Shown piece after piece: positions 25,667-34,522 of a stretch of 64,000 nucleotides of DNA. A program made the position numbers and the translations under genes. The notes under the pieces were generated by a model. That model searched no databases, was not told the origin of the DNA, and saw nothing but the letters and a program-made list of their open reading frames with translations. Origin of the DNA: Glutamicibacter ardleyensis (GTDB lineage Bacteria > Actinomycetota > Actinomycetes > Actinomycetales > Micrococcaceae); NCBI RefSeq assembly GCF_014644555.1, contig NZ_BMKX01000004.1, positions 124,001 to 188,000 on the forward strand. The letters run 5' to 3'. Each line of letters opens with the position of its first letter. The stretch's first letter is position 1.

Positions 25667-28120
25667 TTAGGGGTGCTCCCAGGTAACTTCGTCGGGAGAC
25701 TTCTCCGCACGCCAGCCGCGCCACACCGGATGGCGCAGCCGGCCTTCCCGGGTCAACTCGCTGTAGCGCACTTCGGCCACAAATTTCGGGGTGACCCAGT
25801 GGGCATCGCGGCGATGATCGGCAGGAATCTGCTGAACTGCCGGGGTCTTGCGGATCACGGTGTCGAGCCGATGACGTGCCGTTGACAATTGCTTGTCGCT
25901 GAAACCGGTACCGACGCGTCCCACATAGCGCAATTGTCCATTCTCAGGTACTGCCAGCAGCAGCGAGCCGAGACTGCCGGAGCGTGAACCGTTGCCTTCG
26001 CGCCAGCCGATGACCACAACTTCCTGATGCAGTTCATGCTTGAGCTTCAGCCAGCTGCGGCTGCGCTTGCCCATTTCGTACCGGCTCTTGGTTTCCTTGG
26101 CCATCACGCCTTCAAGGCCCAGCTCACGGCTCGTTTCCAGCGCAGCGTCCAGGGAGCCGGGATGCGCCTGCGGGATTTTCACATGATTGTCAACGGACAC
26201 TTGTGCTTGAAGCCGCTGGCGGCGTTCATGATAAGGAAGTCCCGTGAGGTCCTGCATCCGCCCTGACCCCGGATCGGGAAGCGCAATCGCGTCGAAGAGC
26301 AACAGCTGGACCGCAGGTAATTCCTTGGACGCCCGCAGCGACTTGCGGCTCGCGGAAAGCCGCTGCTGCAGCAAGGAGAAATCCGGACGGCCGGCAGAAT
26401 TGAGGGCTACTATCTCGCCGTCGAGAATGGATCCGGCAGGTGCCAAACGGGCCAGCTGCGCCAGCTCGGGGAAATGAGCACTCAGATCTTTTCCATTGCG
26501 GCTGGACAGGAAGACGCTGTCCTCACCCACGGTGGCCAGCGCCCGGTAACCATCCCATTTCATTTCAAAGCTCCAACCTGTGGCTGCGCCCAGCTCATTG
26601 GGTTCCCCGATGCTCGCCAGCATCGGGGCGGGCGAAAAATCCTTGCCCAGGTCTGCTGGCTTACGTCTGGCGGTTTCTTCGGCACGGACCGAACGTGGCG
26701 GCGCTACGCGGGTACCGGGCTCCGGTTGCTCACGCATCAGCTGCAGCAGCCAGTTCTTCTTCTCGCCCATACCCTGCGCGCGCACGAGCGCAAAGCGCCG
26801 GGGGACCCCGACCAGCCCGCCGTCTTCGCGCCCGTGAAGGACCGCGATGACTTCCTTGTCTTCGCACCATTTTTCTATGACGCAGCTGCCAGCATCCCAG
26901 ATGCTCACCTCTCCGGCACCGTATTCTCCCTTGGGAATGCTGCCTTCAAAACTTCCGTAAGACAGGGGGTGGTCCTCGGTCATGACGGCCAATCGCCGGA
27001 TGCCTTCGGCCAGCGGCGGACCCTTGGGAACTGCCCAGGAGACCAGCACACCGTCGTGTTCCAAGCGGAAGTCCCAATGCAGGCGGCGTGCGTGGTGTTC
27101 TTGAATCACAAATGCCTTGGCGGCATCGCCAGGATCCGCTAGCCGGTCTTCAAATTCGGGCACGGGTTCCGGAGTGAGCTGTGCATCGCGCTTGGATCGG
27201 TAGGTCTCCAACCTGTCGGTTGTCCGCGGGGCCAAGGCACCCAGTGGCGCCAGGGGTTCGAGCCCGGAATCCATGCGTTCAAGGACTTGGCGGAAATCAA
27301 GCTGTGCCAGCTTGGGGTCCGCAATTTCCTCCCAGGTACGCGGGGCGGCGACCGTCGGATGCAGCCTTCCACGCAGCGAGTAGGGGCAGATGGTAGTTTT
27401 TGCTGCGTTGTTCTGGCTCCAGTCCACCAGCACCTTGTTCTCGCGCAGCGAGCGTTTCACGCTGGACACCACCAGATCCGGAAGGTCGCGCTGCAAGGAG
27501 AGCGCCAGCTCTTTGGCGACCGCCGAGATCTGCTCGGAGGTGTGCGTTCCATCCAGTGCGGCATACAGGTGGATGCCTTTGGAACCGGAAGTGACCGGAT
27601 AGCATTCCATGTCCATGCCTTCCAGGATCTCCCGGCAGAGCAGCGCCACCTGGGCGCACTGGGCCAATCCCGCCCCGGGTCCGGGGTCCAAGTCCAAGAC
27701 CAGCCGGTCGGGGTTCTGCGGTTGCAGTGAGCTGTCAAATTTCCACTGCGGGACATGCACTTCCAAGGCGGCGACCTGGCCCAGCCACGCTAGTACGGCC
27801 GGTTCGTTGACCAGCGGGTAAACACTCACACCGCTCCTGTGGGTGATGCTGGCCGTGGGGATCCAGCTTGGGGCGGAATCTTCCAGATCCTTGCGGAAGA
27901 ACACAGCACCGGGAGCGGCTTCGGTGCCCACGCCATCAACCCAGCGTTTGCGGGTCGCCGGACGCCACATGGCATGAGGGATCAGTGAGCTCGCCACCCG
28001 GGCATAATAATCGAGCACTTCGCCCTTGGTGGTTCCGGTACTGGGATACATGACCTTATCCAGGCTGCTCACCTTCAAGGCGCGCCCTTGGACCGATACT
28101 GTTTGCCCGTTCTTGCCCAT
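25667..28120 (-). CDS. ligD: Multifunctional ATP-dependent DNA ligase LigD (NHEJ)
   Basis: An 817-residue NHEJ ligase with domains in the actinobacterial order. Residues 10-295 are the primase/polymerase domain with catalytic aspartates in VLDLDPGPG (D143, D145). Residues 335-470 are the 3'-phosphoesterase (EHHARRLHWDFRLEHDG, PKGEYGAGEV). Residues 498-810 are the ligase, with the nucleotidyl lysine in FEMKWDGYRA (K521). Together with Ku it repairs double-strand breaks without a template, which matters in desiccated or non-dividing cells. Encoded divergently from ku, with about 160 bases between. Confidence 0.97.
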   Translation of the reverse strand: MGKNGQTVSVQGRALKVSSLDKVMYPSTGTTKGEVLDYYARVASSLIPHAMWRPATRKRWVDGVGTEAAPGAVFFRKDLEDSAPSWIPTASITHRSGVSVYPLVNEPAVLAWLGQVAALEVHVPQWKFDSSLQPQNPDRLVLDLDPGPGAGLAQCAQVALLCREILEGMDMECYPVTSGSKGIHLYAALDGTHTSEQISAVAKELALSLQRDLPDLVVSSVKRSLRENKVLVDWSQNNAAKTTICPYSLRGRLHPTVAAPRTWEEIADPKLAQLDFRQVLERMDSGLEPLAPLGALAPRTTDRLETYRSKRDAQLTPEPVPEFEDRLADPGDAAKAFVIQEHHARRLHWDFRLEHDGVLVSWAVPKGPPLAEGIRRLAVMTEDHPLSYGSFEGSIPKGEYGAGEVSIWDAGSCVIEKWCEDKEVIAVLHGREDGGLVGVPRRFALVRAQGMGEKKNWLLQLMREQPEPGTRVAPPRSVRAEETARRKPADLGKDFSPAPMLASIGEPNELGAATGWSFEMKWDGYRALATVGEDSVFLSSRNGKDLSAHFPELAQLARLAPAGSILDGEIVALNSAGRPDFSLLQQRLSASRKSLRASKELPAVQLLLFDAIALPDPGSGRMQDLTGLPYHERRQRLQAQVSVDNHVKIPQAHPGSLDAALETSRELGLEGVMAKETKSRYEMGKRSRSWLKLKHELHQEVVVIGWREGNGSRSGSLGSLLLAVPENGQLRYVGRVGTGFSDKQLSTARHRLDTVIRKTPAVQQIPADHRRDAHWVTPKFVAEVRYSELTREGRLRHPVWRGWRAEKSPDEVTWEHP

Positions 28121-28278
28121 CTGCCGCTCCTTTGCCTACCAAGCCCAATGTGCCTTAGCCAGCGGCCATATTCCAGTATTCCTAGGAAGCTTTGTGTTTT
28201 GATCTGGAGTAATCCGCGGAAACTGGCAATACCGCGCAGCCATTGCCATGGCCGCGGGGTATCTGGTTCACTCGACCC

Positions 28279-29301
28279 ATGAGGGCTATCTGGACAGGAT
28301 CCATTGCATTCGGACTCGTAAACGTCCCGGTCAAGGCTTATGGGGCAACGAGCGACCACGATATCGACCTGCATCAGGTCCACGAGAAAGACGGAGGGCG
28401 GATCCGCTATCAACGGCGCTGCGAAATCTGCGGGGAGAAAGTCTCCTACAAGGACATCGACAAGGCCTATGACGATGGCGAGCAAACCGTGGTGCTAACC
28501 GATGAAGAGATGGATGCCCTGCCGGCGGAGAAGAGCAGAGAAATCGAAGTGGTCCAATTTGTTCCGGCCGCACAAATTGATCCGCTGACTCTGGAGCGCA
28601 GCTACTATCTGGAAGCCGATTCGAAATCCCCGAAGGCCTATGAACTGCTGCGGCGCACCTTGGAAGACACGGAGAAAACCGCGATCGTCAGGTTTACGCT
28701 ACGCCAGAAAACACGCTTGGGCGTGCTGCGCGTGCGCGACAAAGTGCTGGTGCTGCAGGCCATGATGTGGGCTGATGAAATCCGGGCCGCCGACTTTGCA
28801 GTGCCGGAAACATCGCCTCGGATCAGTGCCCAAGAACTGAAAATGTCTGCCTCGCTGGTTGAGCAGTTCAGCGCCGACTTCACCCCGGAAGATTTCGAGG
28901 ATGACTATCAGGTGCAGCTGCGCACGCTGATCGAGGCGAAGCTCGCCGAAGGCGAGGCACTGGACACCGATGCCACGTTCGGCCAGCAAGAATCCGGTGA
29001 GGATTCCGGGGGAGAGGTCATCGATCTGATGGAAGCACTCAAACGCAGCATCGACTCGAAGTCTTCGAAAAGCAGCCAGGCGAAACCGGCCAAGGCAAAA
29101 CCGTCCAAGGAAAAAACAGCCAAGGCCAAGCCGGCGAAAAAATCTCCGGCCAAAAAGTCCTCATCCAAGAAGTCCACGTCCAAGAAGTCCACGTCCGCCA
29201 AGACGGGCAGTTCCACGGCAAAGAAAACCGAGAAGGCCCCAACGACTCAAAAGAAGAAGAAGAAGGCCTCCTCGGCAACGGACAAACGCAAAGAAGCCTA
29301 A
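28279..29301 (+). CDS. ku: DNA end-binding protein Ku
   Basis: A 340-residue Ku homodimer subunit. The core starts MRAIWTGSIAFGLVNVPVK, as in nearly all bacterial Ku proteins, and includes RRCEICGEKVSYKDI and RSYYLEADSKSPKAYELL. Residues from about 255 on form a long tail of Lys, Ser and Ala repeats (KSTSKKSTSAK-type), typical of actinobacterial Ku and able to bind DNA. I use ATG 28279 on family grounds; there is no clear ribosome site before it, so translation may be leaderless. Its stop overlaps that of the convergent dehydrogenase by three bases. Confidence 0.95.
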   Translation: MRAIWTGSIAFGLVNVPVKAYGATSDHDIDLHQVHEKDGGRIRYQRRCEICGEKVSYKDIDKAYDDGEQTVVLTDEEMDALPAEKSREIEVVQFVPAAQIDPLTLERSYYLEADSKSPKAYELLRRTLEDTEKTAIVRFTLRQKTRLGVLRVRDKVLVLQAMMWADEIRAADFAVPETSPRISAQELKMSASLVEQFSADFTPEDFEDDYQVQLRTLIEAKLAEGEALDTDATFGQQESGEDSGGEVIDLMEALKRSIDSKSSKSSQAKPAKAKPSKEKTAKAKPAKKSPAKKSSSKKSTSKKSTSAKTGSSTAKKTEKAPTTQKKKKKASSATDKRKEA

Positions 29302-30470
29302 GGGGTCATAACCACCTTTATGCACTTGTCGTGTTTCTTCTGGAAGGTCTCGTACATCTGGGGACCCTGTTCCAAGGAGACCTGATGGGTCACCAGATCA
29401 TCGAGTCCCAGCGGATCCTTCGGGTCCTCGGTGAAAGGCATGAGCGTTTCGGTCCACGAGCGCACATTGCACTGGCCTTGGCGCAGCTGGATTTGCTTGT
29501 CGAACATTTCCAGCATAGGCATCGGAGTAGCCGCGCCTGAATAGACGCCGCTGAGCGAGACCGTCCCGCCGCGGCGAACCGCCGAGATCGCTGCATGGAG
29601 CACCACGGTACGGTCCACCGACATGTTCTCCATGGCTTTCTGCGCAACGACATCCGGCAGCAGCCCGGTGGCTGACTGCAGCAACGCCGCGCCGGGGGAG
29701 CCGTGAGCTTCCATGCCGACCGCGTCCAACACGGCATCCGGACCGCGCCCGGTGATTCCGCGCAATTCACCGACGGTGTCCTTGGCAAAGTCCAGCGTCT
29801 TGATGCCGTGGCGCGAGGCCATGGCACGGCGTTCGGCTACCGGATCAATGCCGATGACCTCGTACCCCAGATGCGTGCCAATGCGCGCGGCGAGCTGCCC
29901 TACCGGCCCCAGGCCGAAGACGGCCAGCGTGCCGCCGTCGGGAACATTGGCGTACTGCACGCCCTGCCATGCGGTAGGCAGAATGTCCGAGAGGAATAGG
30001 TAGCGGTGATCGGGCAGCTCGTGGCCGACCTTGATGGCACCGTAATCGGCATGCGGGACGCGCAGGAACTCGGCTTGGCCACCGGGCACCCGGCCGTAGA
30101 GCTCGGAGTATCCGAAGAATGCAGCCCCCTTGCCGAACTCGCGTACCTGAGTGGTTTCGCACTGGGACTGCAAGCCGCGCTGGCACATCCAGCAATGCCC
30201 GCAGGAAATATTGAAGGGAATGACTACGCGGTCCCCGGCCGTGAGGCCGGTGACCTCGTTGCCTACTTCCTCGACGATTCCCATGGCTTCATGGCCCAGT
30301 ACATCACCGGAATGCATGTAAGGTCCAAGCAACTCGTAGAGGTGGAGATCCGAACCGCAGATGGCGGTCGAGGTGATGCGCACCAGCGCATCTTTGGGGT
30401 CCTGGATCCGTGCATCCGGAACCTCGGTGTAGGAAACGCTGCGTTTGCCCTGCCAGGTCAGTGCTTTCAT
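29298..30470 (-). CDS. Zinc-dependent alcohol dehydrogenase (threonine-dehydrogenase-like)
   Basis: A 390-residue medium-chain dehydrogenase. The catalytic zinc site is TAICGSDLHLY with GHEAMGIV; the structural zinc cysteines are in CGHCWMCQRGLQSQC; the NAD(P) site is FGLGPVGQLAARI. It resembles the glutathione-independent formaldehyde dehydrogenase-like/threonine dehydrogenase group common in actinobacteria; substrate unknown. ATG 30470 follows GGAGG. The gene is convergent with ku and overlaps it at the stop codons. The small acidic gene at 30501 lies directly upstream on the same strand. Confidence 0.9.
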   Translation of the reverse strand: MKALTWQGKRSVSYTEVPDARIQDPKDALVRITSTAICGSDLHLYELLGPYMHSGDVLGHEAMGIVEEVGNEVTGLTAGDRVVIPFNISCGHCWMCQRGLQSQCETTQVREFGKGAAFFGYSELYGRVPGGQAEFLRVPHADYGAIKVGHELPDHRYLFLSDILPTAWQGVQYANVPDGGTLAVFGLGPVGQLAARIGTHLGYEVIGIDPVAERRAMASRHGIKTLDFAKDTVGELRGITGRGPDAVLDAVGMEAHGSPGAALLQSATGLLPDVVAQKAMENMSVDRTVVLHAAISAVRRGGTVSLSGVYSGAATPMPMLEMFDKQIQLRQGQCNVRSWTETLMPFTEDPKDPLGLDDLVTHQVSLEQGPQMYETFQKKHDKCIKVVMTP

Positions 30471-30500
30471 ATGTCTGCCTCCTAAAACTTCATGGGAAAG

Positions 30501-30692
30501 TTATTCGGTTTCGTATTGGTCTTTGGTTGAGGGATCCAGATCAGGATCAGCGCCGATAGCCGGCTCTTGATCAGCAGGCAGACCCGCTCCGGCGTCCGAG
30601 GACTCTTCTTCACCGACTCCTGGCTTGTCCGGGGCGTCGAACCGGTCCTTGATTTCCTCGAATTTTTCTTTTGCCTTATCCATGAACGACAT
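30501..30692 (-). CDS. 63-residue acidic protein
   Basis: Starts MSFMDKAKEKFEEIKDRFD (an amphipathic helix) and continues with an acidic, proline- and glycine-containing tail (AGLPADQEPAIGADPD). No membrane segment. Lies 30 bases upstream of the dehydrogenase gene on the same strand, so likely co-transcribed. Resembles small hydrophilic stress proteins; function unknown. Confidence 0.7.
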   Translation of the reverse strand: MSFMDKAKEKFEEIKDRFDAPDKPGVGEEESSDAGAGLPADQEPAIGADPDLDPSTKDQYETE

Positions 30693-30953
30693 GTTTTGTC
30701 CTTATCTTGAGAAGGGGCGTGCGCAAGCGCGCTAGCCGCTGGATATCACCGACACTTCCAGAGCTCGCGCACTGGCACAAGAGTGAACGCGTTGGCATTA
30801 CCTGTGAATTTCAAAGTCCGGAATTTCGGGGTTTTTTGGCCGGTTTTGGCCTTTGAATCTGCGAACTTGCTGGAAGTCTTTGGCTTGAGCCGGGCGGGAT
30901 CTCTAGGGTGTTGCTCAGCGCGCCCTAGCGCTCAAGCAATTCGGAGGTGCGCC

Positions 30954-32048
30954 ATGGACAAGACCGAGACTGATACACGCACAGTGGGTCTGCTTGCAGA
31001 TCCCGGCATCGCGCAATCGCTGGCGAACCGGGTGGCCAGCAGGCTGGAAACGGTGCTGAATGAAAAATATGAAGACGGGACTCGATGGGTGATCGAGGTC
31101 GATCCGGTGTCGCTGCCCATGAACGAATCTGGCCAGGTGATTGTCAATAAGCACGTGGCCAGGTTGCGCGAGAAGTACGGTTGGGAATTCGTGATCTACC
31201 TGACCGACGTGCCGCAGTATGAACGAGGTCAGCCCGTGCGCTCTATTATCAACGAGGCACACGGCGCCGCCACCTTGGTGCTTCCCAGCATGGGGGTGCC
31301 GCGGCGGCGTGCGGTAGTCAGATTTTTTGTGCAGGCCTTGCATGAGCTAGCCGGCGGAGGAAAGCCGCCGACCCGGCCTACCTCGCTGGGCCGGGTGTTA
31401 AGTGTTCAAGTGCGTATCGAGGACTCCGCTGACTCGGGGGACCACTATGACAGCATTGAAGGCTTGCGCGGACGGGTGCTGCTCGTTGTTGGCATGATCC
31501 TCAGCAACCGGCCGTGGCGCTTAGTGCCGCGGCTTTCCTCGGCGTTGGCGGGCGCGGCAGCCACTGGAGCATTCGGTGTGTTCTATACGAGCATCTGGTC
31601 CATGGCCGATTACCTCAGCTTCAGGCGACTGGTGCTGATTACGGTGGTGAGCATCTTGGTGCTCACCACTTGGCTGCTGTTCCACAACCGCTTGTGGGAG
31701 CGCCCCAAAGGGGCACGGCGGCGGGAGAAACTGCTGCTCTACAATATCGCCACGGTGTTCACGGTCGCGTTGGCGGCCGCGGCCATGTACGCCCTATTGT
31801 TCATCGCATTACTGGTCGGTTCGCTCGTGGTCATTGATCAGGCGTTCTTATCTTTTGAACTGGATCATGAAGCAACTATGAGCGAATACCTCAACCTTGC
31901 GTGGCTGGCGGCTTCTCTAGGCACCTTGGGCGGAGCTATCGGTTCAAGCTTTGATGAGGTCAAGTCGGTGCAGCGCGCTACCTTCAGCCACCGCGAATTC
32001 GAGCGGCGGAATATCGAGTTTGGATCCTTCGACGCTGAAGAGCCCTGA
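30954..32048 (+). CDS. Unknown membrane protein with soluble N-terminal domain
   Basis: A 364-residue protein. The first 175 residues look like an alpha/beta domain (VGLLADPGIAQSLANRVASRL, WEFVIYLTDVPQY, ATLVLPSMGV). The second half has four hydrophobic stretches, from about 195 to 340, followed by a short polar tail. Start ATG 30954 is preceded by GGAGG; the frame stays open upstream to 30783 without features. A TAGGGT -10-like element lies at 30904. Related uncharacterised proteins occur in actinobacteria as far as I recall, without an assigned function. Confidence 0.8.
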   Translation: MDKTETDTRTVGLLADPGIAQSLANRVASRLETVLNEKYEDGTRWVIEVDPVSLPMNESGQVIVNKHVARLREKYGWEFVIYLTDVPQYERGQPVRSIINEAHGAATLVLPSMGVPRRRAVVRFFVQALHELAGGGKPPTRPTSLGRVLSVQVRIEDSADSGDHYDSIEGLRGRVLLVVGMILSNRPWRLVPRLSSALAGAAATGAFGVFYTSIWSMADYLSFRRLVLITVVSILVLTTWLLFHNRLWERPKGARRREKLLLYNIATVFTVALAAAAMYALLFIALLVGSLVVIDQAFLSFELDHEATMSEYLNLAWLAASLGTLGGAIGSSFDEVKSVQRATFSHREFERRNIEFGSFDAEEP

Positions 32049-32207
32049 GTCTTTACGGGAAAATACCAGCGTCTTGGAGGCGAGCAACAGGAATCTGGCA
32101 ATCTCCTTAGTGTCCGTGCAGCGAGAAAATCGGGGGCGTAGCCTCGTATCTTGAAAGCGGGACGAAAGAATAACCCAGCAGGGCCCACACAGGCAGGAGG
32201 CAATCGC

Positions 32208-32420
32208 ATGCCTAATCAAATCCTTCATCTTTCCTTGACCAAAGATCAGCTCGCCGACTTGGTGAACGCACTGGAAGACTATCGTGATGATTTCCGCACC
32301 AAGGCGGCGGACGCTACGCGGGGATTCGGGTTGGACAAGGCTTACTGGGACTCCCGGGTGGCGGAGGTCCAGCTGGTTCTGGAACTGGTGTCAGTTTCTG
32401 GCAGGCTCAATAGGCATTAG
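32208..32420 (+). CDS. Unknown 70-residue protein, family B (copy 2)
   Basis: Paralogue of the 72-residue protein at 21090: LHLSLTKDQLADLVNALED, RDDFRTKA and GFGLDKAYWDSR are shared. AGGAGG lies eight bases before ATG 32208. Its stop codon is inside the stem of the terminator that separates it from the convergent WKYSAVAH copy 3. Function unknown. Confidence 0.77.
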   Translation: MPNQILHLSLTKDQLADLVNALEDYRDDFRTKAADATRGFGLDKAYWDSRVAEVQLVLELVSVSGRLNRH

Positions 32421-32448
32421 CCGCCGCAGACGACGGCTAATGCCTATT
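32409..32448. terminator. Terminator overlapping a stop codon
   Basis: A perfect 15-base inverted repeat (AATAGGCATTAGCCG) with a ten-base loop contains the TAG stop of the preceding gene and lies 20 bases from the stop of the convergent gene. Confidence 0.87.
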
Positions 32449-32467
32449 AAGCAGAGGCAGATGCCGC

Positions 32468-32914
32468 TTAGCTTTCTCCCGAAATTTTGGCCTGTTCAGG
32501 CTGAGGGAAAGAATGCGCCTCGTAGTCAAAGACCGGAATAGTGTGGGCCACCGCGCTGTACTTCCAGTACTTCACGCGGAACATCGACATTCCGGCACGC
32601 TCTGCCTGCTCGAACAGGTTGTTGATCGCGTGATCTTGTCGGCACGGTTCGACCACCATCAGGGCTGGCGACGGCTCGGAAATATGCAGAAATCTCAAGT
32701 CATCGGTGCTCGGCTCAGTCATAGCCACGAGCACAGGCCCCTGATGCACTGAAACCAGCCCCATGACATCATCCAGCTTTTCTGACGGCTGCGTCATGAT
32801 CACAGGCATTCCCGGCTTCCAGCCGAATGCCGCGAGATGTTCTCTTCCTTTTCTTGATCCCAGCAACTGTGCGACACGATGCGCGGTCTGGGACCTGACT
32901 AGCCGGCCTGGCAT
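32468..32914 (-). CDS. Unknown protein, WKYSAVAH family (copy 3)
   Basis: A 148-residue paralogue sharing RLVRSQTAHRVAQLLGSRKGR, DDVMGLVSVHQGPVLVAM, FLHISEPSPAL and FRVKYWKYSAVAHTIPVFDYE. ATG-Pro-Gly start at 32914 behind GTGGAGGGTAGTT, nearly the same leader as copy 2. The C-terminal tail is variable. Faces family B copy 2. Function unknown. Confidence 0.78.
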   Translation of the reverse strand: MPGRLVRSQTAHRVAQLLGSRKGREHLAAFGWKPGMPVIMTQPSEKLDDVMGLVSVHQGPVLVAMTEPSTDDLRFLHISEPSPALMVVEPCRQDHAINNLFEQAERAGMSMFRVKYWKYSAVAHTIPVFDYEAHSFPQPEQAKISGES

Positions 32915-33163
32915 GTGAACTACCCTCCACTTCTAGACGATACTTCCAAAAATACTTGAGCAGTGCTGCGCACGCTCCGGTTCACCGAGGCAGGACATGT
33001 GCCTGCAAAGGGAATCAACAGGAGCATGGCAAGAAATTATCACTTGCGACGCAAAATTTCTGACTCAGTTCCCGAATTCTCAGGTAATTTTCAGGTTGTA
33101 TCGCAACTAGTCAGCAGTGCGTTCAGTCCCAGAATAGTTTCGAGCTCGAATGATCCTGGGTAT

Positions 33164-34255
33164 TCACTGGCCGAAGTGCTCGCGAGCCAAATCCAGCACC
33201 GCTTTGTCGCCGCCTGATAACCACGCCGAACGCTGGCGCTGGGTCCCGGTGCCGTTTTCCTGCCACTTGGCCACCGCGGCCTGCACCCGGCTTTCATCCC
33301 CATTGGCCCGCAGGGCGCCGGAGGCATAGTCCAGCAGCGTTCCTACGTGATCCATGGCTGGGACATTTTCACCCGTACTAGCCTCAAGCAGCTTGCCCCG
33401 CAGCCCAGATCTGGCTGCCTGCCAGAGGGCAAGCTGGAGCGCCTCGGAAGAAGCTGTCGGCGGCACCGGCGGGTGATCGAGCACAGTATCCACCACCGCG
33501 CGGACTAGAACCGCCAGCGCCACAGCTTCACCGCTGGTCATCTGCACATCGCTGGCCCGGATTTCAATCGTGGGGAACTTCTCCGAGAGCCGTGCGCTCC
33601 AGCCGATATGCCCCGCGTCCAGCAGCGATTCCGAGCCAAGCAGCAGTTGTTGATGGCTTCGATAACTCGCGGCATCAGGAAAATGAGGCGGAATCCCATT
33701 GATGGACCAGCGCCGATACTGGATGGTGCGCCACGAGGCGAAGCCGGTATCCTGCCCGCGCCAGAACGGGGAATTGCTGCTCATCGCGATCAGTGCCGGC
33801 AGCCAGGGCCGAAGCCCATTGAGCGCGTGCACCCCGGATTGGAGATCCGGGATGCCGATATGGATATGCATTCCGCTGAGGTAGTGCTCGGCGGCCAGTC
33901 CCGGAACCAGTTGCTGGACCAAATCGTAGCGCCGGGCGTCCGTGATCCGTGCCGGCTGGGCAGGCAAGGCCGGTGGCGTACCCAGCGCCGCGGGAAAGAC
34001 CCCGATCTGCTGGCACCGTGCCTGCAGCAGCTGCCTGGTGGCACGCAATTGCTCCACAGCCAGCTCGGCATCCTGGAAGACTGCCGTCGCGATCTCGATT
34101 TGCGCCGCCAGGAACTCGGTCTGCACATTGCCCGGATGCACCTGCGCATTAAGTTCGAGCAGCTGTGTGGATTCTTCCGGGTTCAGTGGGGCCAAGCTGT
34201 AGGTGTGCGCGTCGAAGAGGAAAAATTCCTCCTCGATGCCAAAAGTTCTGGACAC
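33164..34255 (-). CDS. Carboxylate-amine ligase, GCS2/YbdK family (copy 2)
   Basis: A 363-residue GCS2-type ligase with FGIEEEFFLFD at the start, LSGMHIHIGIPDLQSG in the middle, the GQDTGFASWRTIQYRRW segment, and PTIEIRASDVQ. It aligns along its length with the copy at 8866 but is clearly diverged, so it probably has another substrate. It is the last gene of a minus-strand run (37589 to 33164) with an FAD oxidoreductase, a haem-oxygenase-like iron protein and a CDGSH protein, suggesting that it forms an amide in a small-molecule pathway with those redox enzymes. Confidence 0.9.
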   Translation of the reverse strand: MSRTFGIEEEFFLFDAHTYSLAPLNPEESTQLLELNAQVHPGNVQTEFLAAQIEIATAVFQDAELAVEQLRATRQLLQARCQQIGVFPAALGTPPALPAQPARITDARRYDLVQQLVPGLAAEHYLSGMHIHIGIPDLQSGVHALNGLRPWLPALIAMSSNSPFWRGQDTGFASWRTIQYRRWSINGIPPHFPDAASYRSHQQLLLGSESLLDAGHIGWSARLSEKFPTIEIRASDVQMTSGEAVALAVLVRAVVDTVLDHPPVPPTASSEALQLALWQAARSGLRGKLLEASTGENVPAMDHVGTLLDYASGALRANGDESRVQAAVAKWQENGTGTQRQRSAWLSGGDKAVLDLAREHFGQ

Positions 34256-34315
34256 TATGCGCCTTCGTTCCGGGGGACGGGCAATTGAGGTGCCGGCGTC
34301 GCTGCAGCGCGCAAC

Positions 34316-34522
34316 TTAGCTGTTCTTCTCGAAGCCATTGAGCTTGTGCGAACCATCGCAGTACGGCTTGATCGCCGAGGCTCCGCACCGGCACAGGGCA
34401 ACGGTGCCGCGGGTGCGCGGGACCGGTTGGCCCGCGGCATCAAGAATCTCAAAATCTCCGCGCACCAGCAACGGTCCGCGCGGGCAGACCACAATGCTTG
34501 CCTCCGGCTCGGACGCGCTCAT
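34316..34522 (-). CDS. CDGSH iron-sulfur domain protein
   Basis: A 68-residue protein with the three-cysteine/one-histidine [2Fe-2S] motif in CRCGASAIKPYCDGSH (C44, C46, C55, H59). CDGSH proteins are small electron-transfer or cluster-transfer proteins. Start ATG 34522 overlaps by four bases the stop of the upstream iron-oxidase gene and has GGGGAG eight bases upstream, so the two are translationally coupled and probably partners. No membrane anchor, as usual for bacterial forms. Confidence 0.92.
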   Translation of the reverse strand: MSASEPEASIVVCPRGPLLVRGDFEILDAAGQPVPRTRGTVALCRCGASAIKPYCDGSHKLNGFEKNS

